Below are positions 21,201-32,952 of a stretch of 64,000 nt of DNA, in pieces. Each line of letters starts with the position of its first letter. The first letter of the stretch is position 1. Source of the DNA: Isoetes taiwanensis (Eukaryota > Streptophyta > Lycopodiopsida > Isoetales > Isoetaceae); assembly GCA_021234155.1 (NCBI GenBank), contig JAJEKV010000578.1, positions 62,001-126,000 on the forward strand, given 5' to 3'. A model generated the notes under the pieces. It did no database searches and was not told where the DNA came from. It saw only the letters and a list, made by a program, of their open reading frames with translations. Made by a program: the position numbers and the translations under genes.

Positions 21201-21438
21201 CTACGCGGAGTATTTTTTCGATAAATTCATGCCTTTGTTTATACCCCAGCTTTCTGACATCAATCTCGTGTATCTTTTCGGAGCCATCCCCATTTTCTTT
21301 TAGAATTCCCTTTCTAAGCCGATCGTAAGTAGGCAGTCTTTCCAGAGCTGCCCATTTCAGAGCTTCTTCATCATCCATCTCTTCTTGGGCAGCAGAGAAA
21401 GCTCCGTTTCTGGAGCTGAGTGTGTGATTTTCTGCCAT
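15252..21438 (-). CDS. PDR-type ABC transporter (ABCG full-size), 24 exons, 1436 aa
   Basis: Full-size plant pleiotropic-drug-resistance ABC transporter, a plasma-membrane exporter class for terpenoids, phenolics, hormones or cuticle precursors; the substrate cannot be read from sequence. Exons (minus): 21438-21149, 21064-20944, 20863-20775, 20622-20538, 20447-20288, 20199-20123, 20042-19989, 19910-19820, 19737-19436, 19377-19096, 19011-18695, 18608-18448, 18362-18259, 18186-18030, 17960-17808, 17704-17604, 17526-17194, 17123-16833, 16763-16680, 16587-16454, 16385-16158, 16084-15913, 15841-15587, 15521-15252. They total 4311 bases with phases that join without a stop. Domain order is NBD1 (Walker [10 protein letters not shown], signature ISGGQKKR, Walker B ALFMDEIS), TMD1, NBD2 ([33 protein letters not shown]), TMD2. 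PDR signatures [10 protein letters not shown] and [19 protein letters not shown] are present. Introns 6 and 22 are GC-AG. Length is typical for the family. Confidence 0.95.
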
Positions 21439-22119
21439 TCTAAGAACTTTTTATTTTGTATCAATATGTAATCCAATCGCTTGCCAACATTCAAGATCAG
21501 CAGCTAAAGAATGAGATTTCTGCCAAAATGTTTTTTGAGATATAGAAGGATTGAGTAAAGTGTAGCCGCCTCGTAATCATTTCAAATCGCAAAAACGAGG
21601 CCAATCTGCAAAAGAAAAGGGCATTCACGAGTTCAAAACAGAAAAAATAAGTTTCAAGAAACGGGAAGAGGATTCTGCACCGAGAGAATGAATTAGCAGA
21701 TCATTACTTTATCCAATGTCGGCCGATTATGCGCTACAATATACTTCAATTACTAACACAGAAACTATATTTTATGCCATTCTTTTTAAGCTTTGCTCCG
21801 ACCGTTTTGCACCGGACTTTTATTTTAATCCATTCCAAGATGATCAAATAATCAAGAAGAAACGACGATTCAGAGCATGAACGGTACCAGAATAAAGCAG
21901 AGTGTGTGTATTGGATCATTCTTGAAGCCGGGATCCGAAGCTTGCAAATTCTGCTGCAGAAAGATTTCAGAATTGCTGCATTTCTTCGAATTGGGCCAGA
22001 TTTTTATGATCTGCAGCTCGATCGAGAGCTGGAGACGCAGGGGTCACGGATTAGTCTGAAAGGAGAAGCAAGATCTGGCTCCGGCAATTTGGTGCGGTAA
22101 TGAAATTTAATGCCTTGAG
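21439..22119. other. 5' flank or leader of the PDR gene
   Basis: No conserved coding sequence. It is probably 5' UTR with or without an intron for the minus-strand PDR gene. Confidence 0.35.
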
Positions 22120-22245
22120 CTCTGTATAAAGGGATTTCGTGTGGTGGATGTGTTTAATAGGAAGATGTCACGGCGGGGGTGGTGACGTGGAGGCCAGCTG
22201 GCAGGCACGTCAGCGTCGAGACAGCTAGGTCGACACGTGGGGCTT
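22120..22245 (-). promoter_or_regulatory. Probable promoter of the PDR gene with ACGT elements
   Basis: About 700 bases upstream of the PDR start codon, three ACGT-core motifs cluster within 57 bases: GACGTGG at 22184, CACGTCA at 22206, ACACGTGG (a true G-box) at 22233. A TATA-like TTTATACA lies just downstream on the minus strand at about 22124-22131. If this is the promoter, the leader is about 680 bases and probably contains a 5' UTR intron. Known PDR genes are often stress- or ABA-inducible, consistent with such elements. This is inference. Confidence 0.4.
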
Positions 22246-23899
22246 TTTTATTTGCTTTTTTTTGGAAAAAGTGCTATAATAATGATATTTGTTTTTCGGT
22301 TTAGATATTTGAGGTAGACCTTTGGACTTGTGGAATTGTTGCACATATGTTTAATGGGTCTCCAATGGTCCAATGGTTTAATGTATTTTTTTCTAGATAA
22401 TGTAATATATTGTTTCTAAGGGGGGTGTTCTGGCTCCTGGGTCTTCACATAGAATCTCTAGCCCCTCAACCATTGTTCAAGTAGTGCTGCCGAAAGCGAC
22501 ATCGCATCGTGATCGTGGCGCGATCGTGCAGGATCCCTGCTTGAATGCTCTTTGCAAATTGTAGCCCTCCAGATGCTCCGAAGCTTGTAGCAGCTTTGAC
22601 AAAGCTTTGACAAATCATCCATCTCCCAATCCTTGACCCTTTCAAACCCTGATATAATAACGTTCCCGTCTTTTCATGTGTTCTATATTCACAATCTTCA
22701 TGGCAATTCACCACTCAAATTACAGCGCGATCGTGTTACTGATTTGATTACATTTTGTCGTTATCATGCCTCTATGCAGGTTGTATGACATTGCCTCGAA
22801 GGAGTCCGGATCGTACATCTACAACCTGATAGGTATTCATGCCATTGTCCTAGATTTTGTTGGTCGACTGGCATAGAGTAGATGAATTTGGGAATATTTA
22901 ACAACATTTTTGAATTCATAAATAACATTAGAAGAGCAGAACCTAGAATGTATAATAGTGTTCCAAGATGTAGCTCTATACAACCTTTTATTATCTATAT
23001 CTTTTAATTAAGACCATTAAGCGCGTCTTTTAAAATTTTATATGAGATATATTAGCGCTAATTTCTTTTTTATGTAAAGCGGTGCATAATATAACAGCGA
23101 GAGGCCTCCTCTCATGTAAGTTGGATGTCAAATCACGTGCAGGATTTCATTCTAGATATAATTAAAGCAATGTTCACTTCTTGTAATGTAGTCCACGCAT
23201 GGAATCAATGAATCATAGTAGTGGAAATTTTCTTAGGAATCGTCCATAGAATATGCATTTTTGCATTGTTCATAGTTTGAACCTACATTGTAAAAAAATA
23301 GTGTATTTCATATAGGCACACTATTTCATTCACTAGGGCAAACTAAATGTGGAAGCTAACATTTCCCTGAGCTTTGAGATGCTTGTATTCAAAGATTTGC
23401 AAAAAACTAATCCAACACACAAAAGAGTGTGAAGAGCAGTATCACATGAGAGATGTTTTAACCATAAACTGGCATTAGTTGTGACATAGTGAATGCCCTT
23501 GCTTTGACGTTAAGAGTTTGCCTGTATATTTTCTATTATGTTGGTGGTTCTAATAAATGACATTCCAAACCACTCCAACAACAAATAGGGTCGACTTTTG
23601 GAATGACTTGCAATTTCGTGGAGCCATGTGGCAGCCTTTACCTTGCGGAATGGAAATAGGGTGCTCTTTTTTCACTACCATTACTCTAGATTATTTTTAA
23701 GGTTCTCCATAATCGTCGCAGAGGAGTTCTTCGAGCAAACATCAGAAGCCAATTCGAGCGTCACAAACACAACTTCATTTAGCTTCTCATATGGACATAG
23801 CAAGCATAGCTTTATACAGCTTTACACAGCTTCATACAGCATCGAATCTTCAAAGGTGTTTGAGCAAGATCTCACAAGTCTTCGAGCACATAGCTTCGC
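22246..23899. other. Gene-free stretch
   Basis: AT-rich, only short frames, no recognised repeat or domain on either strand. Confidence 0.4.
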
Positions 23900-24950
23900 A
23901 CAACTTCTCAGAGCGTCGGGTCTTTTCACAAATATAGTCATCACACGAATGAAATGCTAAGCCAAGATGTGAAAATACATCTTGAGCTAATGAATCGAAA
24001 GGGAGAGATGCCCGTATAGACTCCAACAAGGCTGTATCATGAGGCCTCTCGAACAAAGTGATGGCCATAAGCTGGAACCGATCAGACCGAGAATAACCTG
24101 CCATTGCTGATCAAATGCAGGATCACTCAGCCTAGGCTCAAGGTAAAAGCATCAAGACAAGGCATCAGGCTTTCTTTGGAGAAGTCCAGGATGTTAATTG
24201 GTCATGAAACAAATGCGAGATAATACTTGACTATGCCATCGGGCCTAGCGACAGTTGAGCATTCAAGCAGATTGAAAATATTCCAGATTTCGATGATTTG
24301 TCTAGACTGTGACCTTATGAGGAGATCCTTCCAAAAAATGTCTCCACTCCTTAAAAGAATCAATTATCGCCAACATCTCCTTGTCATAAATTGAATAGTT
24401 GATTTCAATAGCCTAGAACTTCTGTGAATAATAGGCGATCGGATGCAGTTCATCGTCATCCCCCCTCCTGTGTCAGGATACCACCAAGGACAAAATCAGA
24501 AGCATTGGCTTCGACGACATATGGGTGTGAAGGATCTGCGTGAGCAAGAACTAGTGTCGTGGTAAAAGCATACTTCAGGGTAACGAATGCAGTTTCTGCT
24601 TCCATACTCCATGCAAATAGCATATCCTTTGTCGTGAGGCATGTCAAAGGAAAAGCGATATCTGAATAATCCTGAATAAGACGTCGATAAATGTTGGCAA
24701 ATCCAAGAAAACGTTGAATATCTCGAACAAAAGGTGTTTGCCATTCTAGAAATTGCTGACCTTTGCAGGATCCATAAAGACTCCACGAGGAGTGATTCGA
24801 TAACCAAGGAACTCAACGTTGTCCTGCTCGAACTGACACTTCTCCAGCTTAGCATGAAGTCTATGTTCCCGCAACTTTTGAAGGACCTTTCAGACATGTT
24901 CTCATGCACAGCAACTTGCACCATGTGTCGTCACATCGACAACCACTAGA
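23900..24950 (-). pseudogene. Ty3/gypsy reverse transcriptase-RNase H relic
   Basis: On the minus strand, broken frames follow the end of a chromovirus-like pol. About 24890-24790 reads [18 protein letters not shown] and [16 protein letters not shown]. About 24647-24480 reads FVTLKYAFTTTLVLAHADPS and VEANASDFVLGGILTQEGG, the RNase H start. Then come [27 protein letters not shown] and TNHRNLEYFQSA, and near 24130 the linker LEPRLSDPAFDQQ before the integrase would start. Several stops and frameshifts are present. No LTRs were found nearby. It is a fragment of an old element. Confidence 0.8.
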
Positions 24951-25246
24951 TGCCCTACACAAATATCAACAAAAACAACTGGGGAGATCTAGGGTGTATT
25001 CAGTGGTTTAATATCCTGATATATGGGATCTCATGTTCAATGGTGTAATAAGTAATATTCATAATATTTGATATATAATGGGCTATGCATGGGTAAAAAA
25101 AACATTTGGCCCCCTCGGGGTTGAGGAGTTATTTTATAACTCCATTGTAAGTAAAATGATGCAATGGAACTACTTAAAAATTGGATCATGGAATATGAAA
25201 CAATATTCCCTTTTTTTGTAGAAGAACATGGAATGCATAAGATCTT

Positions 25247-25335
25247 AGTGGCTAGTCCAATAGGTTAGCAATTAATAGATCTTATGTTTAAGTCTCTAGG
25301 GGTTCGTCATATGTCATAAATGCATGCATTGACTG
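25247..25335 (+). repeat. tRNA-derived SINE, copy
   Basis: Reads GTGGCTAGTCCAATAGGTTA, then GCAATTAATAGATCTTATG, TTTAAGTCTC and CGTCATATGTC. It is about 80% identical by eye to the minus-strand SINE at 39520-39616. The first part resembles a pol III A box and TTTAAGTCTC a decayed B box. The tail is lost. Confidence 0.5.
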
Positions 25336-25905
25336 GAAGAGGAGCTGCTATGCATGCATGTCCAAAGCAAAGGTTAGGAGGGCAAACTAACTAGAAATAC
25401 AATGCGCGCTCTATAAATAATACTGGTATACCCTCATACAAATACAATACCACAATTATATGAAGACCATAGCAGGATGACTGTATAGTTATATGTTTTG
25501 CATGACGAATTATTTTTTGTGGTTTTTATTACTAAAGTGACATAATATATGAAGTTTATAACTCACACGTAAGGGGTCCTCGTTGACAATCCTTAGTCTC
25601 TACAAATAGAAGTCAAAGCAAATGATTGCACTCACCTTTAAGAAATCAATTGTGTTGACAAGTGATTCTATTGTGTTATCGCAATTCTAAGCAATTCTAT
25701 TGTGTTGTTGCAAAATGGGGCCACCATGCGATTGAATGGAAAATTAATATGAAAAGTGATATTGGTAATACAACAAATGTTAATCTTTACGTCTAAAACA
25801 AATGATAGTGGGTCTGCCTTCCGGCAGTTTTTGCATCCATTCTAATCAAGAATAGCAAATCGCTATGCAAAACCTGTAGAATCAGGTTAACATCTTGCCT
25901 TGACG

Positions 25906-26036
25906 TCATGGAACAGAAAGGGGTCAGGCATTCTTGCCAGCCCCTGATCTGCAGAATCCGGTCGCGCCTCAACGGCGCTCCCAGATTCTGCAGGTCAGGG
26001 GCTGGCAAGAATGCCCTCCCCCTTCCCGTTCCACAT
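25906..26036. repeat. Fold-back hairpin, 56-bp arms
   Basis: Arms 25906-25961 and 25981-26036 are near-perfect inverted repeats (GGCATTCTTGCCAGCCCCTG in the left arm and its complement in the right), separated by a 19-base GC-rich loop. There is no coding potential. The size and perfection fit a small MITE or a small-RNA hairpin. It stands out in GC content from its AT-rich surroundings. Confidence 0.75.
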
Positions 26037-27985
26037 CACATAATGCTTATTATCATACAAAGGCTAGATATTATTTGATTTAGAAGACATTCAAATGTCT
26101 TGTTACTAGATGCATTATCAAAAGCATATGAAGGTTTGATTTTTACACCAACAATAACGTTCCTAGTACTTGAGGAGTATCAAAGAAGTTGTAGATGCAT
26201 GCTAATTTTGCAAGCATTTTAGTATCACAATATCATGACATTTGTGTGGAAGATTGGGCCCTTATACCAAGAGCCACTCTTTGTTAAATGGGTCGTTAAA
26301 CATCATATTGAAACCATTATAGTATATCTTTCAAATGAATAAAATTTATAATCACACTTTTCCTCACTTTAAAAGATTTGTAGCGTAATTTCACTCCTTT
26401 CAAGGATTCTATTTGTGGCAAGATGGAATTATTTCTCCAACAAGATATAATTATTAAAGGGACTCAGGATACTATTCCATTTCAAAAATTCTGTACTTCC
26501 AATATTCACGTGAGTAGAAGAAAAATATACAATTTTAATGATGGCATGATCCTTCTTGATATCATATATTTGGTGATATGTAGCATTTGCCATCGCTTTA
26601 AGCTTTATAAAGCTATAGATAGAATAAAGCATGTCAATATTGGATTGAACATTTACTTTCGTACAAGATCCTAACGAACATCACAATTAAGTAGGAAACA
26701 GATAGATTGACCTCAGGATTACAACTTCTCTACAAGTTTGAAGATTCTAATATATAATAACAATGTAGTACTATAAATGCTAGATAAAACCTTCCCTATC
26801 GTAAACGATTGTGGATGATCTCGTCAAGGATTGCCCCACTAGTTCAAAGATACTAAAGCCATGGTTAGCTTGTTTGCTATCATATTCTCCTAGCGTGATT
26901 GACTTATTAGTATTCTGCTTAAAGAACCCATCATAATTCCTTCATTTGGTACAAGTTTTCTTGCTACCATGTTGAAAACATGGCGACTAATGCAGAATAT
27001 ACCTAGAGGTATACAGCTGAAACATGACATTACATTATTAAACATTCAATCTTTATTGTATATCTTAGTTGTAACTTTAGCATTACCTCTCATAATTGAA
27101 TCTAACTTTGAATTATCCTTCTCTTATCAAAATGTAAAGTGAGTCAACATTAACACGGAATATGAATTTTGTGCCACCATGTGGCGCTGCCCTATAATTC
27201 GGAATAGAAACAGAGGTAATGATTCTAATGAACCGGTCGATAACTAATGATTTTCTTCGTGACAACAGGTCGATAGCAGGTGATTTCTTTTGTCTCTCCA
27301 TTATCTGTTTTTTAGAAGAATGAGGTTGGAGCTCCCTTTCCACAACAGCGGCAGACTCTCGCCCCACTACCGGTCGTGGGGCATAAAAAAGGAGCCCCAA
27401 GCGTCGTTCCCTTGTACAATGACATATTTTACCATCTCTTGCTTTATTAGATTCCAACATTAACCTATTCTTTACCCTTACGAAGCTCTCAAAGGAAATC
27501 TATAATTAAATCTTATTAGTTTCTTTTATGTTGGAGCTTGGGAGCCTGCGTGAATAGGAATAAGAAGCAGCTTTTGACTTAACCTTAGTTGATAGAGTTT
27601 TGTTTGCAAATTTTGTTCTAGCTACCACACATGTTTCTTTTTCTTTGTTCTTTTTCTATACCAATACCAATTAAAAGATCTTGCAATACCATTCGAGAGA
27701 AAAATTAGAGACTATATTGGGGTGGTATCACCATCCTAATCTGATATCACTAATATCTAAGTCTTGAGGGATTGTAGGGAGGGGTTTCTTGCAGTGGTTT
27801 GAGGAGGATTTGATATAGATGTAAAGATGACAATTCCTGAAACCATAGACCAAATCCCTAAAACAAATGAATGGGTTGTTATAAAAAAACATAGATTTAG
27901 AATAAAAAATAATTACGTTATCTCACTGATTATATTAGTCAAAGTAGTCTTACTAGGACTTTGAGTTATGTTGGTAGAGGTTTGA
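26037..27985. other. Gene-free stretch
   Basis: No recognised gene. A minus-strand 115-codon frame at 27113-27460 has no domain I recognise. Its GC content is higher than its surroundings, and it may be part of the gypsy element whose integrase relic follows. Confidence 0.35.
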
Positions 27986-27989
27986 GCCC

Positions 27990-28260
27990 CCGTATTTTAT
28001 ATTTTAAAATCATTTCTGGCATTTTTTAATACGAAGTCTTTCTGCAAAGTCGCTTATCGCTTCATCAAAAGCTGATACTTCTCCTTCTATCTTTGGAACC
28101 GGACATTAAAAAATGTCTATACACAACTTCAAAAGGAATTCTCTGGGTGACCCAATGAATGATATTATTGAAAGCAAACTCCACGAGATAGAGGTACTCT
28201 GCCCATTCGCAACAGAGAATTCTTGAATAAAAGGGTATATCGTACAAGGAAAAATTAATT
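27990..28260 (-). pseudogene. Ty3/gypsy integrase fragment
   Basis: The minus strand reads CCEWAEYLYLVEFAFNNIIH followed by TQRIPFEVVYRH, the conserved end of the integrase catalytic core (W..YLPLVEFAFN...SPFEVVYG). An out-of-frame basic tail follows. Only this part of pol remains. Confidence 0.75.
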
Positions 28261-28495
28261 GAAACGGGGATTTTTGAACAAAAAAAGTATATTCTAATGG
28301 GGGAATTAGTAGAAATAGGAGATTGCAAATGCACATGGGGGTATTCTCAAGAAAGGGGGATTGGATTAGAAGGGAACTTACGAATGAATTGGAGTATTTT
28401 CAAGAAAAAGGAACTAGCTCAAAAGGGAATTTGTGAACGAATTGAAGTGTTTTTAAATAAAAGGGGATTGAGTGAATGGGAATTACCAACTAAAT
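28210..28495 (+). repeat. Degenerate tandem repeat of about 60 bp
   Basis: Units such as GGGAACTTACGAATGAATTG and GGGAATTTGTGAACGAATTG with following AGTRTTTTYAARWAAAAGG recur four or so times, overlapping the end of the integrase relic. Confidence 0.45.
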
Positions 28496-28903
28496 AGAGA
28501 GTTGCACCTTGGGTAAGCACCATTGTTGGCCATCATCCTTGCCGTAATTCCCTAGGTGCAACTTCATAAATCTCTTGAACTATCTTGTCTAAACTTGTGA
28601 GGTGTTGGATGCTTGTCTTTTGAAGGACATCTATCAGCTAATCGACAAAAAATTTCACTACTCCAATAGTAAAACATGAAAAGGATCAAAGATGAGATCC
28701 TCTGGTGGTTTAAAGTCATAAAGTTTTTGAAGGGCCCTTTAAGATAAATGCATTAAGCACAGCTGCCAAACATTTGCTCATCAAGCCGATATATGTAAAC
28801 ACTGTACAACTTGCATATATATTAAAAAGGTTCTGTCAGAAAAAGGACAATATTCAGAGCTTAGAAGATTGATACAATATCCAGTTATAAGATGAAGGGG
28901 GGA

Positions 28904-29529
28904 TGTTGATATTATCATGTTATAACATTTGGAATATTGACATTTATTGGAATATAAGTTGTTGCTATACAAGATGAATGGCTCAGCAGTGAGGAAGGTA
29001 TCTAAAAGAGAACACAAAGTAAAATTGATATGGTTTGTATAGGTCATGGTGATATATGATTATGACCTATATTATTTATCATCTAGGTTATACATATGGA
29101 AATGAATACATATTTTTAGAATTTTGAAGACAGTCGAATTACTTGGAGCCAAAAACACATACGAAAATTAGGTCGGGCACTCGGCTTAGAAACAACAGAG
29201 ATCGGTCAGGCTCTGTAGCCGTCATGAAGTATAAAATAATAAGGATTGTTTGTAATGATAATCTGGTTGTGAAAAACCAATTGCAGATAAATTAAGATTG
29301 TTTGGGCTCTCGGGATTTTTCCTGGCCAAACGAGCTACAATATTTGGGTCACACCCAAATGAATAGTGGTTACTGTAGCAATTGCATAAAACATATATTG
29401 ATTAATATAAACATCTATGTTTTAGTTGAAATTAAAATTTATTGCCTTGAGGTTGTGTGTTGTGTCAAAGTGCATCTAGAACATTCGTGATTAGGAAATT
29501 ATATTGAATACTCCATAGAAAAATCATCA
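28904..29529 (+). mobile_element. Copia-type LTR, plus orientation
   Basis: Starts TGTTGATATTATCATG directly after a polypurine tract (GATGAAGGGGGGA, 28891-28903) and ends CCATAGAAAAATCATCA, 626 bases. Its last about 180 bases match the reverse complement of 35667-35835, the 5' LTR end of the Copia element on the minus strand. The preceding PPT shows it is a 3' LTR of a separate plus-strand element whose body is largely lost. No primer-binding site follows. Confidence 0.65.
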
Positions 29530-30084
29530 TAAATTCCTCAATACCATAAAGCAAATGGCTTATTGGTTGATTTGGAAGCAGAGAAATCGTGTTAGTTATT
29601 CAAAGAAGAGTGTCGGTGTTGCTTGGATCAAATTTTTGTTTGAAATCGGGCTGATTAAAATTAATTGGTATAGCCCATGAAAATAAGACGCAAGAATCCG
29701 ATGAGATTGGTAAAAAATAAGAAACTTTGAGGATCATTTTAATGTTTTTGTTTGTGATCGAATGTTGCTCTCATATGATGATTTTCTAGTCTTTAGAAAT
29801 GTTGATTGCCTTGACAACCAGGATGAACTGTAAACTGCAATTGGAGGATATATCTGTAGTTATGACGCATGATATCTAAGCCCAATTTCTGAGATTTATA
29901 GACATGTATTATCATCATAGAGCTAAGCATGATGCTCATGGTGAAGGCTTCGTTTTTTTCACTGATATAACACCTCTTTGATTATTTGCCTTCGCCCCAT
30001 ATTGGTCTAAAATTGGTTGGCTTTTGGACAAGTGGTCACAGATCTGGTTATAATTGATAAGGATGTAGAGGATCCCCCAAAGGA
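29530..30084. other. Gene-free stretch
   Basis: No domain or repeat recognised. Confidence 0.35.
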
Positions 30085-30730
30085 CAAAAAAAAAATTATT
30101 AATTAAAAGGTGAACAATAGAAGGTATACATACCTCATCTAGTTATGTAAACACAAGAAAATGCTCCTGAAACAAGAGCCTAAAGCATTATGTTTTTACT
30201 TCAGCATAGGAGGCTAATGATAAGAACTAATTTGAAGATACTGAATCCAAATGCAGTTCTTCACTTCTTTCCTGAGAGAAGACTATAAGCCATTAGTATC
30301 TTAGTCTGGGCTATAGCAATAACACAATGAACGGATGAATAAATGCCTTGAAAAATGTGCAGATTGACCACAGTAGCCAATCAGACCCTAGGTGGAGCAC
30401 CTTCTGCTTAGTTGGGGCCCATGAAGCTGGGTAGGACTCCAAGAGAACAAATTGGCTATCCAGTATACTATTGAGTAAACCTTATCGCGAAGACCATGCT
30501 GGTTGAACTTTCAGACAAGAAAAGTGGCAATGCTCAAGTGTTTCAAGATCTGAAAGGCAAAACTGACATACTATAGAGATATGAAGATCATAATCATGTT
30601 GCAAGACATTTACATGTGTAAAACTTGCCAATAAAGTATAAAAACTCTAGGAGACAATGACTTATCTTAAAGCCTCCGCCATGTATGAGACCACATTGGT
30701 TCTGGGATCTGCAATTGCCATCCATTTGGT
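30085..30730 (-). mobile_element. LINE 3'-end relic
   Basis: An A-run at 30088-30098 precedes sequence shared with 57025-57310 in the same orientation (GCATTATGTNTTYACTYCAGC, AATTTGAAGATRCTGAATCC). The unit looks like a non-LTR 3' region. It truncates the 3' part of the Copia element just after its RNase H. Confidence 0.45.
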
Positions 30731-32089
30731 GATAGGAGAGACCATGGAGCTAAGAGGAGACGATATATAGAGCAGAAATGTAATTATAGCTCAATGTGTT
30801 TGGACCTTTCTTGTTGTACAGGGTCCTTCGACATTGCTATACAGCTTGTGCTATCACAATACATTTCAGTAGGTTGTGGTTGATTAAATCCCAGTTCTGT
30901 AATTAACCTTCTTTCCCATATTAATTCCTTAGCACACAAGATAGCATCTACATATTCAGCCTCAGCACTTGACATTGCAATTGAGTTTCCAATCTATAGG
31001 GCCACCACCTAAGATCATAAAGTAATCGGAGGTAGATTTTCTCATGCCTGAATCACCTCTCCAATCTGCATCACAATATGACTTCAAGTCTAGATTTTCT
31101 GAACAATAGGTTACACCTGTGTCCATTGTCCCTTTTAGATACCTCAATGCCTTTTTGGCTGCAAAATTGCTGCTGAATCCTTGCTACAGTATTCTGTCTA
31201 GAAAGAATCTGTTTACCACTAAATCCTTTCAAAGTATCTTCTTTAATTAATCCATGCACGAACAAAAGAGAATAAAAATGGTCATATCTGCTCAATCTAT
31301 TAATAATACGAGCTATGTCTGGTCTTGTGCAGTTTGCCACATAAGACCAGCATCTAATTAATGATCTATAAGGTGTCTTATTTATTTCTTCTCTTTCAGT
31401 ATGATTCTTTAAACACATTTGTTCTGAGATTTTGCAGAATTGCAGTCTTGCATTTTTAAACTTCTACATACCTTGAATTTGACCCTTCTGAGTAAGAGTC
31501 ATTGTTTTATTAGCTCGATCCTGATGTACTTCAATGTCTTTTTAAAGGTCCTCAAGGTTTGACATTTTGAATCTCTTATTCAGAATATCTTCGCAGTGAT
31601 GTAAGCATTTTGGTCTTTAGATATCATGACATTATCATCAACATAAAGTGCAATTATGTACCATTCACTTTCTGACTCAAATTTTTACAAGTTCCCATCA
31701 TTTTTAAGTCTAGAAATCAAATAGGAATCCATGCACTCGTATCATTCTCTAGGTGACTACTTAAGTCCATAAACTGCCCTTTTCAACATCTACTTTACTT
31801 GTACCTTCCTCAAAACAAGGTGGATGTCTCATAAATATCTCTTTTCCTAATTTGGCATTTAGGAATGCAGTGTTAACATCCATATGATGTACTTCTAAAT
31901 TACAAGCATTTGCTATGGACATGCATTTGCTACGTACTTCTAAATTACAAGCATTCTTATACTATTCTATGAAAATCCTTGAGCCACAAGTCTGGCTTTA
32001 TACTTAGGTGTTTTGCCATCTAGTTTTGTCTTCAATTTGAAGAGCCATTTATTCCCTACTATATTTTTATCCTCATGCATATCCAGTGT

Positions 32090-32425
32090 TGTATCCAGAT
32101 GCGAGATACGGTAACTTTCAAGTATTTTAGCGCATCTGCACCGTGAGGTGCAGACGCACGGAATAAAAAATGCATTGTTTTTGTGTCAAATGTTGGTAGT
32201 TTTCAACAAAAGTATGGTAAGTATTTTATAGGTACGGTACGTATTTTATAGGTATTTTATAGGTACTGTAAGTATTTTATAAGTATTTTATAGGTAGGGT
32301 ACGTATTTTATAGGTACGGCAACAACACCTTTTAACGTACTGGTTTTTTTTTTCGGGTACGTTAAAAACTCAGAGGTAACGCGTTACAGGTAACGACACG
32401 TAAAATATTTTACGAAGCACTGCAT
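32090..32425. repeat. Insertion with AGGTATTTTAT tandem units in Copia pol
   Basis: Repeats of the form TATTTTATAGGTACGGTACG occur several times between 32220 and 32325. The stretch interrupts the reverse transcriptase reading and shows short inverted complementarity at its ends (CGCATCTGCACC/GGTGCAGACGC near 32131-32155). I could not define a target-site duplication. Confidence 0.35.
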
Positions 32426-32774
32426 CGTATAAAAGTAATGCGTAATCTTCTTTCGTGCATATCTACAACCACAAAGATTTCAGTCCTCCTGAAAGATGTC
32501 ATTTCATCATCCATAGACTTAAGCGAATGTGCCTTCTCAGGTACGATCAAAGCTTTATTGTAGCTTCTTGGAACATTAGTATCTAAGTGCATTAAGATTT
32601 CAAATAAATCATTAATCTCACCTTCACTCTCATATAGTCTTTTACCTCTCCATGCTCATCTCGTCCAAAAGCTTGGATCCAACTTGAGTACTTCCTACAA
32701 TGTTTGAGCCTCAGTCTGCATTTTTCTTCTGGCATTAGCATTATCTTCTTTTATTCTTGGTAGCCTTTTAATAT

Positions 32775-32952
32775 TTGGTTATTGTATTTGGTGATGGGGC
32801 CTAGTCCCCAGGTTTTACATGGGCTGTTGCCCTTGCATGTGCCGTCCCATAACCCGTTAGGTTCCCGTGGACGTAAAAATTCTTATCTTATCTTATCTTA
32901 TCTTATCTTATCTTATCTTATCTTATCTTATCTTATCTTATCTTATCTTATC
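32775..32952 (+). mobile_element. Retroposon tail ending in (TCTTA)n
   Basis: A GC-richer stretch ends CCGTGGACGTAAAAAT and runs directly into 14 TCTTA pentamers (32881-32952). The motif GACGTAAAAAT before a simple-repeat tail is also found in the SINE at 39421-39616 (before (TATC)n). It is inserted in the Copia element. Confidence 0.5.
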
